Notes: generated by a model not told the origin, from the letters alone. Shown: positions 17,874 through 28,372, numbered from the stretch's first letter. The stretch: DNA of 64,000 nucleotides from an uncultured Gammaproteobacteria bacterium (GCA_913060975.1 CAJXVC010000006.1:62001-126000); one strand, 5' to 3'. Translations and numbers: made by a program.

Positions 17874-19523
17874 ATGAAGCAGCAATACAACATAGCACTA
17901 GCCCAGTTAAATTTCGTTGTTGGCGATATTGAGGGCAATACCAAACTCATTTTGGCCAACGCACAGCAGGCCCAGAGCGAACTGCAAGCCGATATGGTCG
18001 TGTTCCCCGAGCTGGCGATCACCGGTTACCCGCCGGAAGATTTGCTCCTGCGACCCAGCCTCGAATTGCGCGTCGAGCAGGCAATGGCGCAAATCGCCGC
18101 CGCCGAACTCGCGATCACCATCGTACTGGGTTTTCCGGAATCGGACGAGGGCATGCTCTACAATTCTCTGGCGGTGATCCAGGGCGGTAAATTACTGGCT
18201 GTCTATCGCAAGCAAAGTCTGCCCAACTATCAGGTGTTTGATGAGCGGCGCTATTTTGAGTCCGGCCATGAGCCATGCTTGCTGGATATTGCTGGTACAC
18301 GCATGGCCTTTACAGTCTGCGAAGACATGTGGGAGCCGGGGCCGGTGGCTCAGGCTCGTGAGGCTGGTGCGCGACTGATGATCAATATCAATGCCTCACC
18401 ATTCCATACCGACAAGCTCCTGCAGCGTCAACATCTACTCAAGCGCCGGGCCGAAGAGGGTGGCTTTCCAATCGTATATCTCAATCTGGTAGGCGGTCAG
18501 GATGAGCTGGTCTTTGATGGCGCGTCCATGGCGATATCCAAAGAAGGCGATTGCCGTTTCCTGGCGCCAAGCTACACCGAAGGGCTCTATGCGCTGACAC
18601 TGGATATCGACGAGCAAGGCCTGTGTGAGTTCAGCTTGCAGGAACGAGCACCGGGTCTGTCTCGTGAAGCGCAAGTCTATCAGGCCCTGGTTATGGGCGT
18701 GCGCGACTACGTCAACAAGAATGGTTTCAAAGGCGTTGTGCTGGGCCTGTCCGGTGGTATCGACTCAGCACTGACACTGGCAGTCGCTGTTGATGCATTA
18801 GGCAGTGACCGTGTCGAAGCGGTAATGATGCCCTTTGCGTTTACGTCGCAGCTCAGCCTGGAAGTGGCGCAGGAGCAGGCGAAGACGCTCGGCGTGACTT
18901 ATCAGGTGATTGCCATCAATGAAATCTATGATGCTTTCATGGCAGCCTTGTCGACAGAGTTTGCCGGATTGCCAGCCGATGTGAGCGAGCAGAATATTCA
19001 GGCGCGTGCCCGGGGTGTGTTGCTCATGGCCATCTCCAACAAGAAAGGCTTGCTGGTATTAACTACTGGTAACAAGAGCGAAATTGCGGTGGGTTATTCC
19101 ACGCTCTATGGTGATATGGCCGGCGGCTTTGATGTGCTCAAGGATGTGTCCAAGACGCTGGTGTATCAACTCGCCAATTATCGTAACACTGAGTATATGC
19201 CCGAGCCGACCGAAGTGATTCCACAGCGAGTGATAGACCGGCCACCGTCGGCTGAGCTGGCACCGGATCAGGTCGATCAGGACAGCCTGCCGCCCTATGA
19301 CCGTCTGGACAGAATTCTGGAGTTGTATGTTGAACAGGATTGCAGCGCCGAAACAATTATTGCCAAGGGTTTTGCGGCGGATGAAGTGAAGCGGGTATTA
19401 CGGCTGGTGGACCTGAATGAGTACAAGCGCCGTCAGAGTCCTATCGGTGTGCGCCTGACCCAGCGCGGTTTCGGTCGGGATCGGCGCTACCCGATTACCA
19501 ATGCCTGGCCGCTGGGAAAGTAG
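17874..19523 (+). CDS. nadE: glutamine-dependent NAD+ synthase
   Basis: 549 residues: an N-terminal nitrilase-type glutaminase domain (about 1-260) with the catalytic triad in VVFPELAITGYPPEDLL, YRKQSLPNYQVFDERRYF and FTVCEDMW, and a C-terminal NAD synthase domain with the PP-loop LSGGIDSALTLAVAVDALG. It amidates nicotinic acid adenine dinucleotide to NAD+ with ATP and glutamine-derived ammonia. Length matches the glutamine-dependent proteobacterial form. It is convergent with bamD, only 10 bases separating the stop codons. Confidence 0.96.
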   Translation: MKQQYNIALAQLNFVVGDIEGNTKLILANAQQAQSELQADMVVFPELAITGYPPEDLLLRPSLELRVEQAMAQIAAAELAITIVLGFPESDEGMLYNSLAVIQGGKLLAVYRKQSLPNYQVFDERRYFESGHEPCLLDIAGTRMAFTVCEDMWEPGPVAQAREAGARLMININASPFHTDKLLQRQHLLKRRAEEGGFPIVYLNLVGGQDELVFDGASMAISKEGDCRFLAPSYTEGLYALTLDIDEQGLCEFSLQERAPGLSREAQVYQALVMGVRDYVNKNGFKGVVLGLSGGIDSALTLAVAVDALGSDRVEAVMMPFAFTSQLSLEVAQEQAKTLGVTYQVIAINEIYDAFMAALSTEFAGLPADVSEQNIQARARGVLLMAISNKKGLLVLTTGNKSEIAVGYSTLYGDMAGGFDVLKDVSKTLVYQLANYRNTEYMPEPTEVIPQRVIDRPPSAELAPDQVDQDSLPPYDRLDRILELYVEQDCSAETIIAKGFAADEVKRVLRLVDLNEYKRRQSPIGVRLTQRGFGRDRRYPITNAWPLGK

Positions 19524-19533
19524 TCAACGACGC

Positions 19534-20517
19534 CTAATCGAAAATACCGAAAGTGATGATGCTCAGGAATGAGCGGCCTTGATCTTCTTCAAGATTCTGG
19601 GACTCGATAATCTGCTGGCTACCCGAGGTGATCGGGCGGCGCGTGGGTGCCAGTGGTGGATCAACGCGATTATTGCCGAGCAAACCGAACGTCACGGTGT
19701 AAAGCAGCGACGGGTTGGTGATTTCCGACTGAATTTCAAAATTGCCCTCACTATCCAGTGAGGCGTGCTGCGGATAGTTCTCCTGCAGCAGTTCCAGTGA
19801 TGTATCAGCCAGATCGTTCAGGCCGAGGCGGAGATACGCTTCGACGATCACCGCCATGCCATCGGCCACAGCAGGCGTGCCCTGAAAGTTCTCGACTACG
19901 TACTGACCACGACGCAGGGCGGCGATATAAGCGCGGCGCTCCATGTAGTAGTTAGCGACGTGAATCTCATAGGCAGCCAGATTGTTGCGCAGAAACACCA
20001 TGCGCGCACGCGCGTCGGCGGCATAGGGGCTGTCTGGATACAGTGCTAGCAGTTGCGAAAAATCGTTGAATGACTCTTGCGCGCGGCCCGGATCGCGCTT
20101 GGTGCGATCCACGGGGATGAATCGGCTGATGAAGCCACCATTGTCCTGGAATGACGACAAACCACGCATGTAATAGGCGTAATCGATGTTTTCGTTGTCC
20201 GGATGCAGCCTGATAAAGCGGTCGGCGGCGGCCCGGGCAGCCTCGTTGTCGCCATTGCGATAATAGGCGTAGACGATCTCGATTTGCGCCTGGGCAGCGA
20301 AGCGGCCAAACGGAAAGCGGGATTCCAGAGCTTGATAGGTGGCAATTGCGCCGCTGAAGTTGCTGGAATTCAGTTGCTCCAGCGCGCGGCGATAAAACTG
20401 CTCTTCAGTGGACAGACCTGCGAATTCATCATCGTCGCCGCCACCAAACAGGCCGCAGCCGCTCAGGGAAATGACTAAAAGGGCGAGGATCGAGATTTTG
20501 TAGGTCGAATTCAGCAT
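19534..20517 (-). CDS. bamD: outer membrane assembly lipoprotein BamD
   Basis: 327-residue lipoprotein: signal peptide with lipobox LSGC (Cys near residue 21), an acidic linker, then about five TPR-like repeats (residues 35-245). Family marks are [31 protein letters not shown] and the [11 protein letters not shown] segment. BamD is the essential partner of BamA in inserting beta-barrel proteins in the outer membrane. The roughly 60-residue C-terminal tail is longer than in E. coli. It is divergent from rluD, as in many gammaproteobacteria. Confidence 0.95.
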   Translation of the reverse strand: MLNSTYKISILALLVISLSGCGLFGGGDDDEFAGLSTEEQFYRRALEQLNSSNFSGAIATYQALESRFPFGRFAAQAQIEIVYAYYRNGDNEAARAAADRFIRLHPDNENIDYAYYMRGLSSFQDNGGFISRFIPVDRTKRDPGRAQESFNDFSQLLALYPDSPYAADARARMVFLRNNLAAYEIHVANYYMERRAYIAALRRGQYVVENFQGTPAVADGMAVIVEAYLRLGLNDLADTSLELLQENYPQHASLDSEGNFEIQSEITNPSLLYTVTFGLLGNNRVDPPLAPTRRPITSGSQQIIESQNLEEDQGRSFLSIITFGIFD

Positions 20518-20642
20518 ATTGCTTGGAATTTCCGGAGTCTGGCCGCAAAAAAACCGCTATTTAACCACAGCCAGAATAGCAAACCTATACCCGGGAATGC
20601 CTAAAGCTGCGGTATTGCGTCGTTATCAAGTATCATCCGGCC

Positions 20643-21653
20643 ATGAGCACAAACACCAGTACACCAAGTAGCACCAATACCGGCACTAACAGCAGCACTG
20701 AAATCAATTTGCAGGCCGAAGTGCCCGACAATCTGTCAGGTAGTCGGTTAGACCAGATTGCCGCCATTTTGTTTCCTGATTATTCACGCGCACGCCTGCA
20801 GACTTGGATCAAAGACGGCAGTTTGCTGGTCAATGATCAGCAATTACGCCCCAAAGACAGGGTTAACAGTGGCGATAATCTGGTCGTTGAGGCGATTTTG
20901 GCCAAGGTGGACGACTGGTCACCCGAGCCGGTGCCGCTGAATATCGTCTTTGAAGATGAACACCTCATTGTGCTCAACAAGGCCACGGATACCGTGGTGC
21001 ATCCAGCGGCTGGCCATCATGACGGCACGCTGCTCAATGGCCTGCTGCATCACTGTCCGGCGCTGGAAGAGCTGCCGCGGGCCGGTATCGTGCACCGTCT
21101 GGATAAAGACACCACCGGTTTGATGGTGGTGGCGAAAACCTTGCCCAGCCACACATCGTTGGTGCGTCAGCTACAGGCCAGAGACATCGCTCGTGAATAC
21201 CAGGCAGTGGTACAGGGTGTATTGACCGGTGGTGGCACGATCGATGAGCCGCTGGACCGGCATCCCGTGAATCGCAAGAAGCGCGCTGTCGTGCATGATG
21301 GCCAGGATGCGGTCACACACTACCGGCTCATTCGGCGCTACCGTGCCCACTCCCATGTCTGGGTGAAGCTGGAAACTGGCCGTACTCATCAGATCCGTGT
21401 GCACATGGCGCATCGCAATTATCCACTTGTTGGCGATCCGTTATATGGCGGTCGCTTGCAGATACCGGCGGGTTGCTCGGAGGAGCTGCGCGCGACATTG
21501 AAAGGGTTTCGCCGTCAGGCACTGCACGCCACGCGTCTGGCATTGGCGCATCCGATGAGTGGCAAAGAAATCAGCTGGGAAGCGCCGCGTCCGGACGACA
21601 TGGAGTTACTACTTGCCGCACTGACGGCCGATCAGGAGTTAGTGGATGGCTAG
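20643..21653 (+). CDS. rluD: 23S rRNA pseudouridine synthase RluD
   Basis: 336 residues: S4 RNA-binding domain (about 32-85) and an RluA-type catalytic domain with the active-site motif GIVHRLDKDTTGLMVVAK (Asp about 154). It isomerises uridines 1911, 1915 and 1917 of helix 69 of 23S rRNA and is needed for normal ribosome assembly. The first roughly 22 residues are an odd Ser/Thr/Asn low-complexity run encoded by loosely repeated ACC/AGC codons, not normally seen in RluD. The 3' end overlaps pgeF by 8 bases. Confidence 0.95.
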   Translation: MSTNTSTPSSTNTGTNSSTEINLQAEVPDNLSGSRLDQIAAILFPDYSRARLQTWIKDGSLLVNDQQLRPKDRVNSGDNLVVEAILAKVDDWSPEPVPLNIVFEDEHLIVLNKATDTVVHPAAGHHDGTLLNGLLHHCPALEELPRAGIVHRLDKDTTGLMVVAKTLPSHTSLVRQLQARDIAREYQAVVQGVLTGGGTIDEPLDRHPVNRKKRAVVHDGQDAVTHYRLIRRYRAHSHVWVKLETGRTHQIRVHMAHRNYPLVGDPLYGGRLQIPAGCSEELRATLKGFRRQALHATRLALAHPMSGKEISWEAPRPDDMELLLAALTADQELVDG

Positions 21654-22392
21654 TTCGAGTTGGCAGCCTGACTGGCCGGTACCCGCCCGTGTGCAAGCCC
21701 ATTTTTATTCCCGTGCAGGGGGTGTCAGCGTTGCACCTTATGCCGGCTTTAATTTGGCCACGCATGTCGGCGATGATTCCGCAGCGGTGCGCAGTAACCG
21801 CCAGTCGCTGGCCAGCGAATTGTCCACCGTGGCAGGTTTCCAGTGGCTACAGCAGGTACACAGCAACAGGGTTGTGCGTGTTGATAGCGCTGGTGATGTA
21901 TTGACAGCCGATGGCCTGGTCACGCAACAAACCAGGCTGGGGTGCTGTATTCTCACTGCCGATTGCTTGCCATTGTTTTTTGCCAGCAGAGACGGCGCTG
22001 AGGTCGGTGTGGCTCATGCCGGTTGGCGCGGCATGGCCGGCGGCATTATTGAAAACCTTCTCGCACAAATGCAATCGCCCCCGGCGGAGATTTGTGTCTG
22101 GCTCGGTCCGGCAATCGGGCCGTGTCACTTTGAAGTGGGCGAAGACGTCTGTTTGAGTTTTGCGGCGGTACTGCCGGATGAAGTCATCGACGAATGCTTC
22201 AAACCGGCTGCACAAAACGGCAAGTATTACGCTGATTTGTATCAACTGGCGCGCCGCAAATTGCACGCCTTGGGTGTTGCAGAAATATCCGGTGGTGCAG
22301 TGTGCACGGTGTGCGATACCGAACATTGCTATTCCTATCGCCGCGACGGTCAGACTGGCCGTAATCTCAGTCTTATCTATATCGATCCCTGA
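21646..22392 (+). CDS. pgeF: purine nucleoside phosphorylase PgeF / YfiH (laccase-domain protein)
   Basis: 248-residue protein of the DUF152/YfiH family with the metal-site residues in ADCLPLFFASRDG, VAHAGWRGMAGGI and GPAIGPCHFEVGEDV. These proteins were first called laccases or polyphenol oxidases. Later work on the family showed zinc-dependent phosphorolysis of adenosine and related nucleosides, and a role in peptidoglycan editing (PgeF). The start is placed at the ATG with AGGAG seven bases upstream, inside the rluD 3' end; the pair is translationally coupled and the synteny is widespread. Confidence 0.93.
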   Translation: MASSSWQPDWPVPARVQAHFYSRAGGVSVAPYAGFNLATHVGDDSAAVRSNRQSLASELSTVAGFQWLQQVHSNRVVRVDSAGDVLTADGLVTQQTRLGCCILTADCLPLFFASRDGAEVGVAHAGWRGMAGGIIENLLAQMQSPPAEICVWLGPAIGPCHFEVGEDVCLSFAAVLPDEVIDECFKPAAQNGKYYADLYQLARRKLHALGVAEISGGAVCTVCDTEHCYSYRRDGQTGRNLSLIYIDP

Positions 22393-22472
22393 AGCTGCAG
22401 CTGTCCAGATGCGCGGCCTTGTATTCAATAACGCCGTGTTCTTGATCAATATCAACATTTGCCGCGTTGATG

Positions 22473-22500
22473 TTGAAAAGCCGCCGTTTTAGCCCAATAT
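22473..22500 (+). promoter_or_regulatory. candidate sigma-32 heat-shock promoter for clpB
   Basis: TTGAAA at 22473-22478 and CCCAATAT at 22493-22500, separated by 14 bases, resemble the sigma-32 consensus (CTTGAAA, 13-15 bases, CCCCATNT). The site lies 64 bases before the clpB start, in the only intergenic space available. Confidence 0.6.
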
Positions 22501-22563
22501 CCTAGTTATCTTAAGTAACGATCAGGCTTTTAGTCTGATGCTGGTTTAAATCGGGAACACACT

Positions 22564-25185
22564 ATGCGTCTGGATAAACTCACAAGCAAATTGCAATCGG
22601 CACTGGCTGATGCGCAGTCATTGGCGTTAGGCAAAGACCATAATCTGATTCAACCGGTCCACTTGATGTTGGCCTTGTTGGATCAAAAGGGTGGTTCGGT
22701 AAGACCACTGTTGTCGCAAACCGGTTTTAATATCACCGAGCTGCGCACGAAACTGCAAAACGCGGTCGACAACTTGCCGGTCATGCCGGATCACGATGGC
22801 GATATTGCAGCGTCTCCCGAATTAGGCAAGTTGCTGAATCAGGCTGACAAATACGCGCAGCAAAAAGGCGATTCCTTTGTGTCCAGTGAAACTATCTTGC
22901 TGGTTGCCATGAATGACAAAAGCGAGCTGGGTAAAATTCTTGGCGGCTTTGGCGTCTCTGCACAAGCCTTGGAAAACGCCGTCAATAATTTACGCGGCGG
23001 TGACAATGTCGACGATGCCAATGCCGAGGAATCCTGGCAGGCGTTGTCAAAATACTGTGTCGACCTGACCGAGCGCGCTGAAAACAGCGAGCTTGATCCG
23101 GTCATTGGTCGTGACGCAGAAATTCGTCGCACTATTCAGGTGTTGCAGCGGCGCACCAAAAACAACCCGGTGTTAATCGGTGAGCCCGGTGTCGGCAAGA
23201 CTGCTATCGTTGAAGGATTGGCGCAGCGCATTGTCAACGGCGAAGTCCCCGAAGGGCTGCGCGACAAAAAGATTCTCGCACTTGATATGGGTTCACTTAT
23301 TGCGGGAGCGAAGTTTCGCGGCGAATTCGAAGAACGCCTGAAGGCGGTTTTGAATGAATTGTCGAAACAGGAAGGTTCGATCATTCTGTTTATCGATGAG
23401 TTACATACCATGGTCGGCGCCGGCAAGGCCGAAGGGGCCATGGATGCCGGCAACATGCTCAAGCCGGCGCTGGCGCGCGGTGAGCTCCACTGCGTCGGTG
23501 CAACCACGCTGGATGAATACCGTCAGTACATTGAAAAGGATGCGGCTCTGGAACGACGTTTCCAGAAAGTGTTGGTGGAAGAGCCCAATGAAGAGGACAC
23601 CATTGCTATCCTGCGCGGCTTGAAAGAGCGCTATGAAGTGCATCACGGCGTACAGATTACGGATGCGGCCATTATCGCCTCGGCGACTTTGTCGCAGCGA
23701 TACATCACTGATCGCCAACTACCAGACAAGGCGATTGATCTGATCGACGAAGCCGCGAGTCTGATTCGCATGGAAATCGATTCCAAGCCGGAGGATATGG
23801 ATCGTCTCGAGCGTCGCCTGATTCAATTGAAGATTGAACAGGAAGCGCTCAAGAAAGAAGACGATGCCGCCTCGACCAAGCGCAAAGACAAACTCAAAGA
23901 CGAGATTGCCGAGCTGGAAAAAGACTACGCTGATCTGGAAGAAATCTGGAAAGCCGAGAAAGCCTCCTTACAGGGCACACAGTCTATCAAGAGTAGTCTT
24001 GAGCAAGCCCGTAATGATATGGAAGCGGCGCGTCGTGCCGGCGATCTGGCGCGTATGTCGGAGATTCAATATGGCGTAATTCCGGGCTTGGAGAAAAAGC
24101 TCGGAGCCGCCACAGAAGCCGAATCGGTCGAAAAGAAACTGCTGCGTCACAAGGTGACCGAAGAAGAGATCGCCGATGTGGTGTCACGCTCGACCGGGAT
24201 TCCGGTAAGCAAGATGTTGCAGGGTGATCGCCAGAAACTGTTGACCATGGAAACGGCGTTGCACAAGCGCGTCATTGGTCAGCATGAAGCCGTTAATGCG
24301 GTAGCCAATGCGGTGCGCCGTTCGCGCTCTGGTTTGTCGGACCCTAACCGGCCCAATGGTTCGTTCCTGTTTCTTGGGCCAACAGGTGTCGGTAAGACCG
24401 AGTTGTGTAAATCGTTGGCGGAATTTCTGTTCGATACCGAAGATGCCATGGTGCGTATCGACATGTCCGAATTCATGGAACAACACTCGGTAGCGCGCCT
24501 GATCGGCGCACCACCTGGTTACGTGGGCTATGAAGAGGGCGGCTATCTGACCGAAGCGGTCCGTCGCCGACCTTATTCTGTGTTATTGCTGGATGAGGTT
24601 GAAAAGGCACACCCCGATGTCTTCAATATTCTGTTGCAGGTGATGGACGACGGCCGCCTGACTGATGGTCATGGCCGCACTGTCGATTTCCGCAATACAG
24701 TCATTGTGATGACGTCGAACCTGGGCTCGGATCGCATTCAGGATCTCATGGCCGATGGCAATCTCGGTGAAGAGTCCTATGAGAACGTGAAAAACACGGT
24801 GCTTGGCGTCGTGGTGAAACACTTCTCGCCGGAGTTCGTAAACCGCATCGATGAGACTGTAGTGTTCCATCCGCTCCAGGCCGAACAGATTCGTGGTATT
24901 GCCGACATCCAGATCGGCTTGCTGAACAAGCGTCTGGCCAGCCACGAATTGCGTCTCGACGTCAGCCTGGCTGTGCTGGATCATATCGCCAAGGTGGGCT
25001 ACGACCCGGTGTACGGCGCACGGCCACTCAAGCGCGCCATCCAGAACTGGATCGAAAACCCGCTGGCCCAGCATGTGTTGCAAGGGGACTATAACCCCGG
25101 TGACGTCATCGCGGTGGGGCTGAGCAGCGAGGGCGAATTGACCTTCATCAAGAGCCAGTCGTCCCCCGATACCGCAGTCGCCTGA
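22564..25185 (+). CDS. clpB: disaggregase ClpB
   Basis: 873-residue AAA+ chaperone: N-domain (about 1-145), NBD1 with Walker [10 protein letters not shown] and Walker [10 protein letters not shown], the long ClpB coiled-coil middle domain (about 410-525, [18 protein letters not shown]), and NBD2 with GPTGVGKTE and [11 protein letters not shown]. The middle domain separates it from ClpA/ClpC. It solubilises aggregated protein with DnaK/DnaJ during stress. It is preceded by a sigma-32-like promoter and followed by a strong hairpin. Confidence 0.97.
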   Translation: MRLDKLTSKLQSALADAQSLALGKDHNLIQPVHLMLALLDQKGGSVRPLLSQTGFNITELRTKLQNAVDNLPVMPDHDGDIAASPELGKLLNQADKYAQQKGDSFVSSETILLVAMNDKSELGKILGGFGVSAQALENAVNNLRGGDNVDDANAEESWQALSKYCVDLTERAENSELDPVIGRDAEIRRTIQVLQRRTKNNPVLIGEPGVGKTAIVEGLAQRIVNGEVPEGLRDKKILALDMGSLIAGAKFRGEFEERLKAVLNELSKQEGSIILFIDELHTMVGAGKAEGAMDAGNMLKPALARGELHCVGATTLDEYRQYIEKDAALERRFQKVLVEEPNEEDTIAILRGLKERYEVHHGVQITDAAIIASATLSQRYITDRQLPDKAIDLIDEAASLIRMEIDSKPEDMDRLERRLIQLKIEQEALKKEDDAASTKRKDKLKDEIAELEKDYADLEEIWKAEKASLQGTQSIKSSLEQARNDMEAARRAGDLARMSEIQYGVIPGLEKKLGAATEAESVEKKLLRHKVTEEEIADVVSRSTGIPVSKMLQGDRQKLLTMETALHKRVIGQHEAVNAVANAVRRSRSGLSDPNRPNGSFLFLGPTGVGKTELCKSLAEFLFDTEDAMVRIDMSEFMEQHSVARLIGAPPGYVGYEEGGYLTEAVRRRPYSVLLLDEVEKAHPDVFNILLQVMDDGRLTDGHGRTVDFRNTVIVMTSNLGSDRIQDLMADGNLGEESYENVKNTVLGVVVKHFSPEFVNRIDETVVFHPLQAEQIRGIADIQIGLLNKRLASHELRLDVSLAVLDHIAKVGYDPVYGARPLKRAIQNWIENPLAQHVLQGDYNPGDVIAVGLSSEGELTFIKSQSSPDTAVA

Positions 25186-25198
25186 CTGCTGTATCGGG
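25165..25198 (+). terminator. hairpin overlapping the clpB stop codon
   Basis: A 15-bp inverted repeat with one mismatch (CCCGATACCGCAGTC / GACTGCTGTATCGGG) and a four-base GCCT loop. The 3' half begins at the TGA stop codon. No U-tract follows, so it may work as an mRNA-stabilising or Rho-assisted end rather than a classical terminator. Confidence 0.6.
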
Positions 25199-25595
25199 CT
25201 GCAGGGCCCGCAAAATCTCACTCAGAGCTTGACTTTTCACCCCTAAATGGGACAATCGCGGCGCTTGAGCAGAGCGAAGCGGTCAATCCCAACTCTCTCT
25301 GCAGTAGTCTGAATACGCCACAACCCGGCCATCCCTGAGACTGCTTTCTAGGTGTTTAACAACATCCACCTATAGGCCCTTATCACGTTATCGCGTTCGG
25401 GGCCGACAAGAAGCATCAGCACACTGTGATTTCATAATCACGACAGGCTGCTGCCAATTGTCACCATCAATCATTTGCATTTGGATACAGCAGCTGGCAT
25501 TCAGGCCTGTTGTCGTGTGTTAATTGCTTTTTTGCCGGGTGCAAGTTTTAAACAGACTGACCAGCATTACATAGAGTCGAAGTGAAAGAGAGGCT
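25199..25595 (+). promoter_or_regulatory. long leader and candidate sigma-70 promoter of ilvIH
   Basis: About 400 bases without a gene between clpB and ilvI. A sigma-70-like promoter is visible: TTGACT at 25229-25234, 16 bases, GACAAT at 25251-25256. This leaves a leader of over 300 bases. Inside it is a small perfect inverted repeat GTGATT-TCAT-AATCAC (25426-25441). I found no clear leader peptide rich in Leu, Val or Ile codons and no definite attenuator, so the regulatory mechanism (Lrp-like operators or attenuation) stays open. Confidence 0.45.
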
Positions 25596-27329
25596 ATGAC
25601 AGTGGAACAATTATCAGGTGGCGAGATGTTAATCCGCGCGCTCCACGACGAAGGCGTTGAAATCGTTTTCGGGTATCCGGGTGGAGCCGTACTGCACATC
25701 TACGACGCGATTTTTCAGCAGGACAAGGTCGAACATATATTGGTTCGCCATGAACAGGCAGCAACCCATGCTGCCGATGGCTATGCACGAGCAACTGGTC
25801 GTCCCGGTGTGGTGCTGGTCACGTCCGGCCCCGGCGCGACCAATGCGGTCACTGGCGTGGCGACTGCTTATATGGACTCCATTCCGATGGTGGTGATTTC
25901 TGGTCAGGTGGAAAGCCGTCTGATCGGTTCTGATGCCTTCCAGGAAACTGACATGGTGGGTATCTCTCGCCCCATCGTCAAACACAGTTTCATGGTGTCC
26001 AGTGCTGCCGATATTCCACGCATCGTCAAAGAAGCATTTCACATTGCCACGACTGGGCGACCTGGCCCGGTTGTTATCGATGTGCCCAAAGATGTCACTG
26101 ACCCCAAGGTCAAGCTACCTTACGAGTACCCCAAGGACGTCAAGATGCGTTCCTATCAGGTACCAGGTAAAGGCCATTCAGGGCAAATCAAGAAAGCTGT
26201 TGAAGCGTTGTTGTCAGCCAAGCGTCCGATGATCTACGCCGGTGGCGGTGTGATTCAGGGTAACGGGTCTGAATTATTAACCAAGCTGACGCAAAAACTG
26301 GGCTACCCGATCACCAATACCCTGATGGGTCTGGGCGCCTACCCGGGCACCGACAAACAGTTTCTCGGCATGCTTGGAATGCATGGCACTTACGAAGCCA
26401 ATATGGCCATGCACTACTGTGATGTATTGCTGGGCATCGGTGCGCGTTTTGATGACCGGGTGACCAATTCTGATACCAGTAAATTTTGTCCGGATGCGAC
26501 AATTCTCCACGTCGACATTGATCCGGCGTCGATCTCGAAAACAGTGACCGCTGACGTGCCTATCGTGGGTTCGGTTACCGCAGTTTTGGAAGAGATGCTG
26601 GATCAGGTGCAGAAGTCGAAGACCAAAGTGGATAAAGAAGCGCTGGGGATCTGGTGGAAACAGATCGAGCAATGGCGTGGCAAGGACTCATTGGCGATCA
26701 AGTCATCGGGCCCGGACATCATCATGCCACAGCAGGCAGTGCAGGCTGTGTATGACATTACCAAGGGCGATGCCTATGTCAGTTCCGATGTTGGTCAGCA
26801 CCAGATGTTTGCGGCGCAGCACTATACTTTTGACAAGCCGCGGCGCTGGATTAACTCCGGTGGTCTGGGCACGATGGGTTTTGGTTTGCCGGCCGCCATG
26901 GGCGTGCAGTTTGCTTTCCCTGATGCCATCTCTGTGTGTATTACCGGCGAAGGCAGTTTTCAGATGAACCTGCAGGAATACGCCACCTGTATGCAATATC
27001 AATTGCCGATCAAGATCATCTGCTTGAACAATCAGGCGTTGGGCATGGTCAAGCAGTGGCAGGATATGCAGTACGGCGGCCGTTACTCACACAGTACCTA
27101 CGCGGAATCACTGCCGGACTTTACCAAGCTGGCCGAAGCCTACGGGCATGTAGGTATTCGCATCAGTCATCCTGATGAGTTGCACAGCAAACTTGAAGAA
27201 GCCTTTGCCTTGAAAGACAAGCTGGTCTTCGTGGATATTCAGGTGGACCCGAATGAACACGTCTATCCAATGGCTATCAAAGGCGGCGCCATGAAAGATA
27301 TGGTGTTGAGCAAGACGGAGAGGACTTGA
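25596..27329 (+). CDS. ilvI: acetolactate synthase large subunit
   Basis: 577-residue thiamine-diphosphate enzyme (AHAS) that condenses pyruvate with pyruvate or 2-ketobutyrate, the first common step to valine, leucine and isoleucine. It shows the TPP-pyrimidine domain with catalytic Glu ([15 protein letters not shown], then [19 protein letters not shown]), the central FAD-binding domain, and the TPP-binding motif [15 protein letters not shown]...NN. The length and the adjacent small subunit fit the IlvI/IlvB class. GAGAGG precedes the ATG. The small subunit begins 1 base after its stop. Confidence 0.95.
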   Translation: MTVEQLSGGEMLIRALHDEGVEIVFGYPGGAVLHIYDAIFQQDKVEHILVRHEQAATHAADGYARATGRPGVVLVTSGPGATNAVTGVATAYMDSIPMVVISGQVESRLIGSDAFQETDMVGISRPIVKHSFMVSSAADIPRIVKEAFHIATTGRPGPVVIDVPKDVTDPKVKLPYEYPKDVKMRSYQVPGKGHSGQIKKAVEALLSAKRPMIYAGGGVIQGNGSELLTKLTQKLGYPITNTLMGLGAYPGTDKQFLGMLGMHGTYEANMAMHYCDVLLGIGARFDDRVTNSDTSKFCPDATILHVDIDPASISKTVTADVPIVGSVTAVLEEMLDQVQKSKTKVDKEALGIWWKQIEQWRGKDSLAIKSSGPDIIMPQQAVQAVYDITKGDAYVSSDVGQHQMFAAQHYTFDKPRRWINSGGLGTMGFGLPAAMGVQFAFPDAISVCITGEGSFQMNLQEYATCMQYQLPIKIICLNNQALGMVKQWQDMQYGGRYSHSTYAESLPDFTKLAEAYGHVGIRISHPDELHSKLEEAFALKDKLVFVDIQVDPNEHVYPMAIKGGAMKDMVLSKTERT

Positions 27330-27330
27330 T

Positions 27331-27822
27331 ATGCGCCATATAATCTCATTACTGATGGAAAACGAGCCTGGCGCTCTGTCACGTGTTGTGGGTTTGTTCT
27401 CGCAGCGCAACTACAATATCGACTCGTTGACAGTCGCGCCGACTGAAGACAATTCACTGTCGCGCCTGACAGTCACGACCAACGGTGACGATGCGCGCAT
27501 CGAGCAAATCACCAAGCATTTGAACCGACTGGTTGATGTGGTGAAGCTGGTTGATCTGACCGAAGGCGCGCACGTTGAGCGCGAATTGATGCTGATCAAG
27601 GTCAAGGCGCTGGGTGCGCAACGCGCCGAGATCAAACGCACGGCGGACATCTTCCGTGGACAAGTCGTCGATCTCACTGCGAATGTATTTACGATTCAAC
27701 TGACTGGCACATCTGACAAGCTTGATGCGTTTATTGCCGCAATGGGCGAAAACACGGTGTTGGAAGTAGCGCGTACCGGTGTGTCCGGTATCTCGCGCGG
27801 AGAGAAGACGCTGGCGCTTTAA
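27331..27822 (+). CDS. ilvH: acetolactate synthase small (regulatory) subunit
   Basis: 163 residues with an N-terminal ACT domain (MRHIISLLMENEPGALSRVVGLFSQRNYNIDSLTVAPTED) that binds valine for feedback inhibition, and the C-terminal ALS small-subunit domain (RELMLIKVKA, VEVARTG-like end). It activates the large subunit, to which it is translationally linked. A clear terminator follows. Confidence 0.96.
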   Translation: MRHIISLLMENEPGALSRVVGLFSQRNYNIDSLTVAPTEDNSLSRLTVTTNGDDARIEQITKHLNRLVDVVKLVDLTEGAHVERELMLIKVKALGAQRAEIKRTADIFRGQVVDLTANVFTIQLTGTSDKLDAFIAAMGENTVLEVARTGVSGISRGEKTLAL

Positions 27823-27851
27823 TTAGTTCGCTTCAGTAATTCTTATTAAAT

Positions 27852-27899
27852 AAAAGCAATGCGTTTTATCCTGGTGGGATAGGGTGCATTGCTTTTTTT
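27852..27899 (+). terminator. rho-independent terminator of ilvIH
   Basis: AAAAGCAATGC (27852-27862) pairs with GCATTGCTTTT (27886-27896) across a 23-base loop and runs into seven T residues. Confidence 0.85.
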
Positions 27900-27930
27900 G
27901 TCTGCAAATTGTGCGTGTTTCAGTTTGGGG

Positions 27931-28372
27931 TTCTTTTGCCGCTGCGCATCGAGGGCATTACCTGCTCACGAGCGCTCACCCTCCGGACTCCCGCTCTTGA
28001 CCGTTCGCTGGTAATACTCTCGACGCTGCGCTGGTTGTTTGCAAGACTGCAGCTACGGTTTGCTTGAGTGGGAGGGAAATTGTGGTTGCTGTTCCTTACC
28101 GCTTCGCGTCGAGGGCATTACCTGCTCACGAGCGCTCACCTTCCGGACTCCCGCTCTTGACTGTTCGCTGGCAAAACCGTCGACGCTACGATGGTTGTTT
28201 GCAAGGCTGCAGCTACGGTCTTCTTACGTGGGTGGGAAATTGTGGTTGCTGTTCTTTGCCGCTGCGCATCGAGGGCATTACCTGCTCACGAGTGCTCGCC
28301 CTCCGGGCTCCCGCTCTTGACCGTTCGCTGGCAATACCCTCGACGCTGCGCTGATTGTTTGCAGAATTCTTA
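27931..28372. repeat. 160-base tandem array of a palindromic element (2.7 copies)
   Basis: Three copies of a core of about 94 bases start at 27941, 28101 and 28261, exactly 160 bases apart. Each core begins with GCTGCGCATCGAGGGCATTA and ends with a diverged inverted copy (ATACCCTCGACGCTGCGC), so its ends pair over about 17-20 bases. The roughly 66-base spacers between cores are also conserved (GTTTGCAAG, CTGCAGCTACGG, GGGAAATTGTGGTTGCTGTTC). Both spacer and core therefore duplicated together. A fourth core without the spacer is at 31576. Open frames through the array follow from its repetitive composition and are not taken as genes. Confidence 0.85.

Noticed and set aside
25199..25595. tRNA or riboswitch in the ilvI leader
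   Set aside because: No cloverleaf, TPC arm or known riboswitch core could be traced.
27931..28372. CRISPR-like reading of the regular array, and three overlapping open frames of 73-96 codons in it
   Set aside because: Repeats are about 94 bases with conserved, not unique, spacers of 66 bases, and no cas genes are present. The open frames lie in different frames of the same repeat and show no family.
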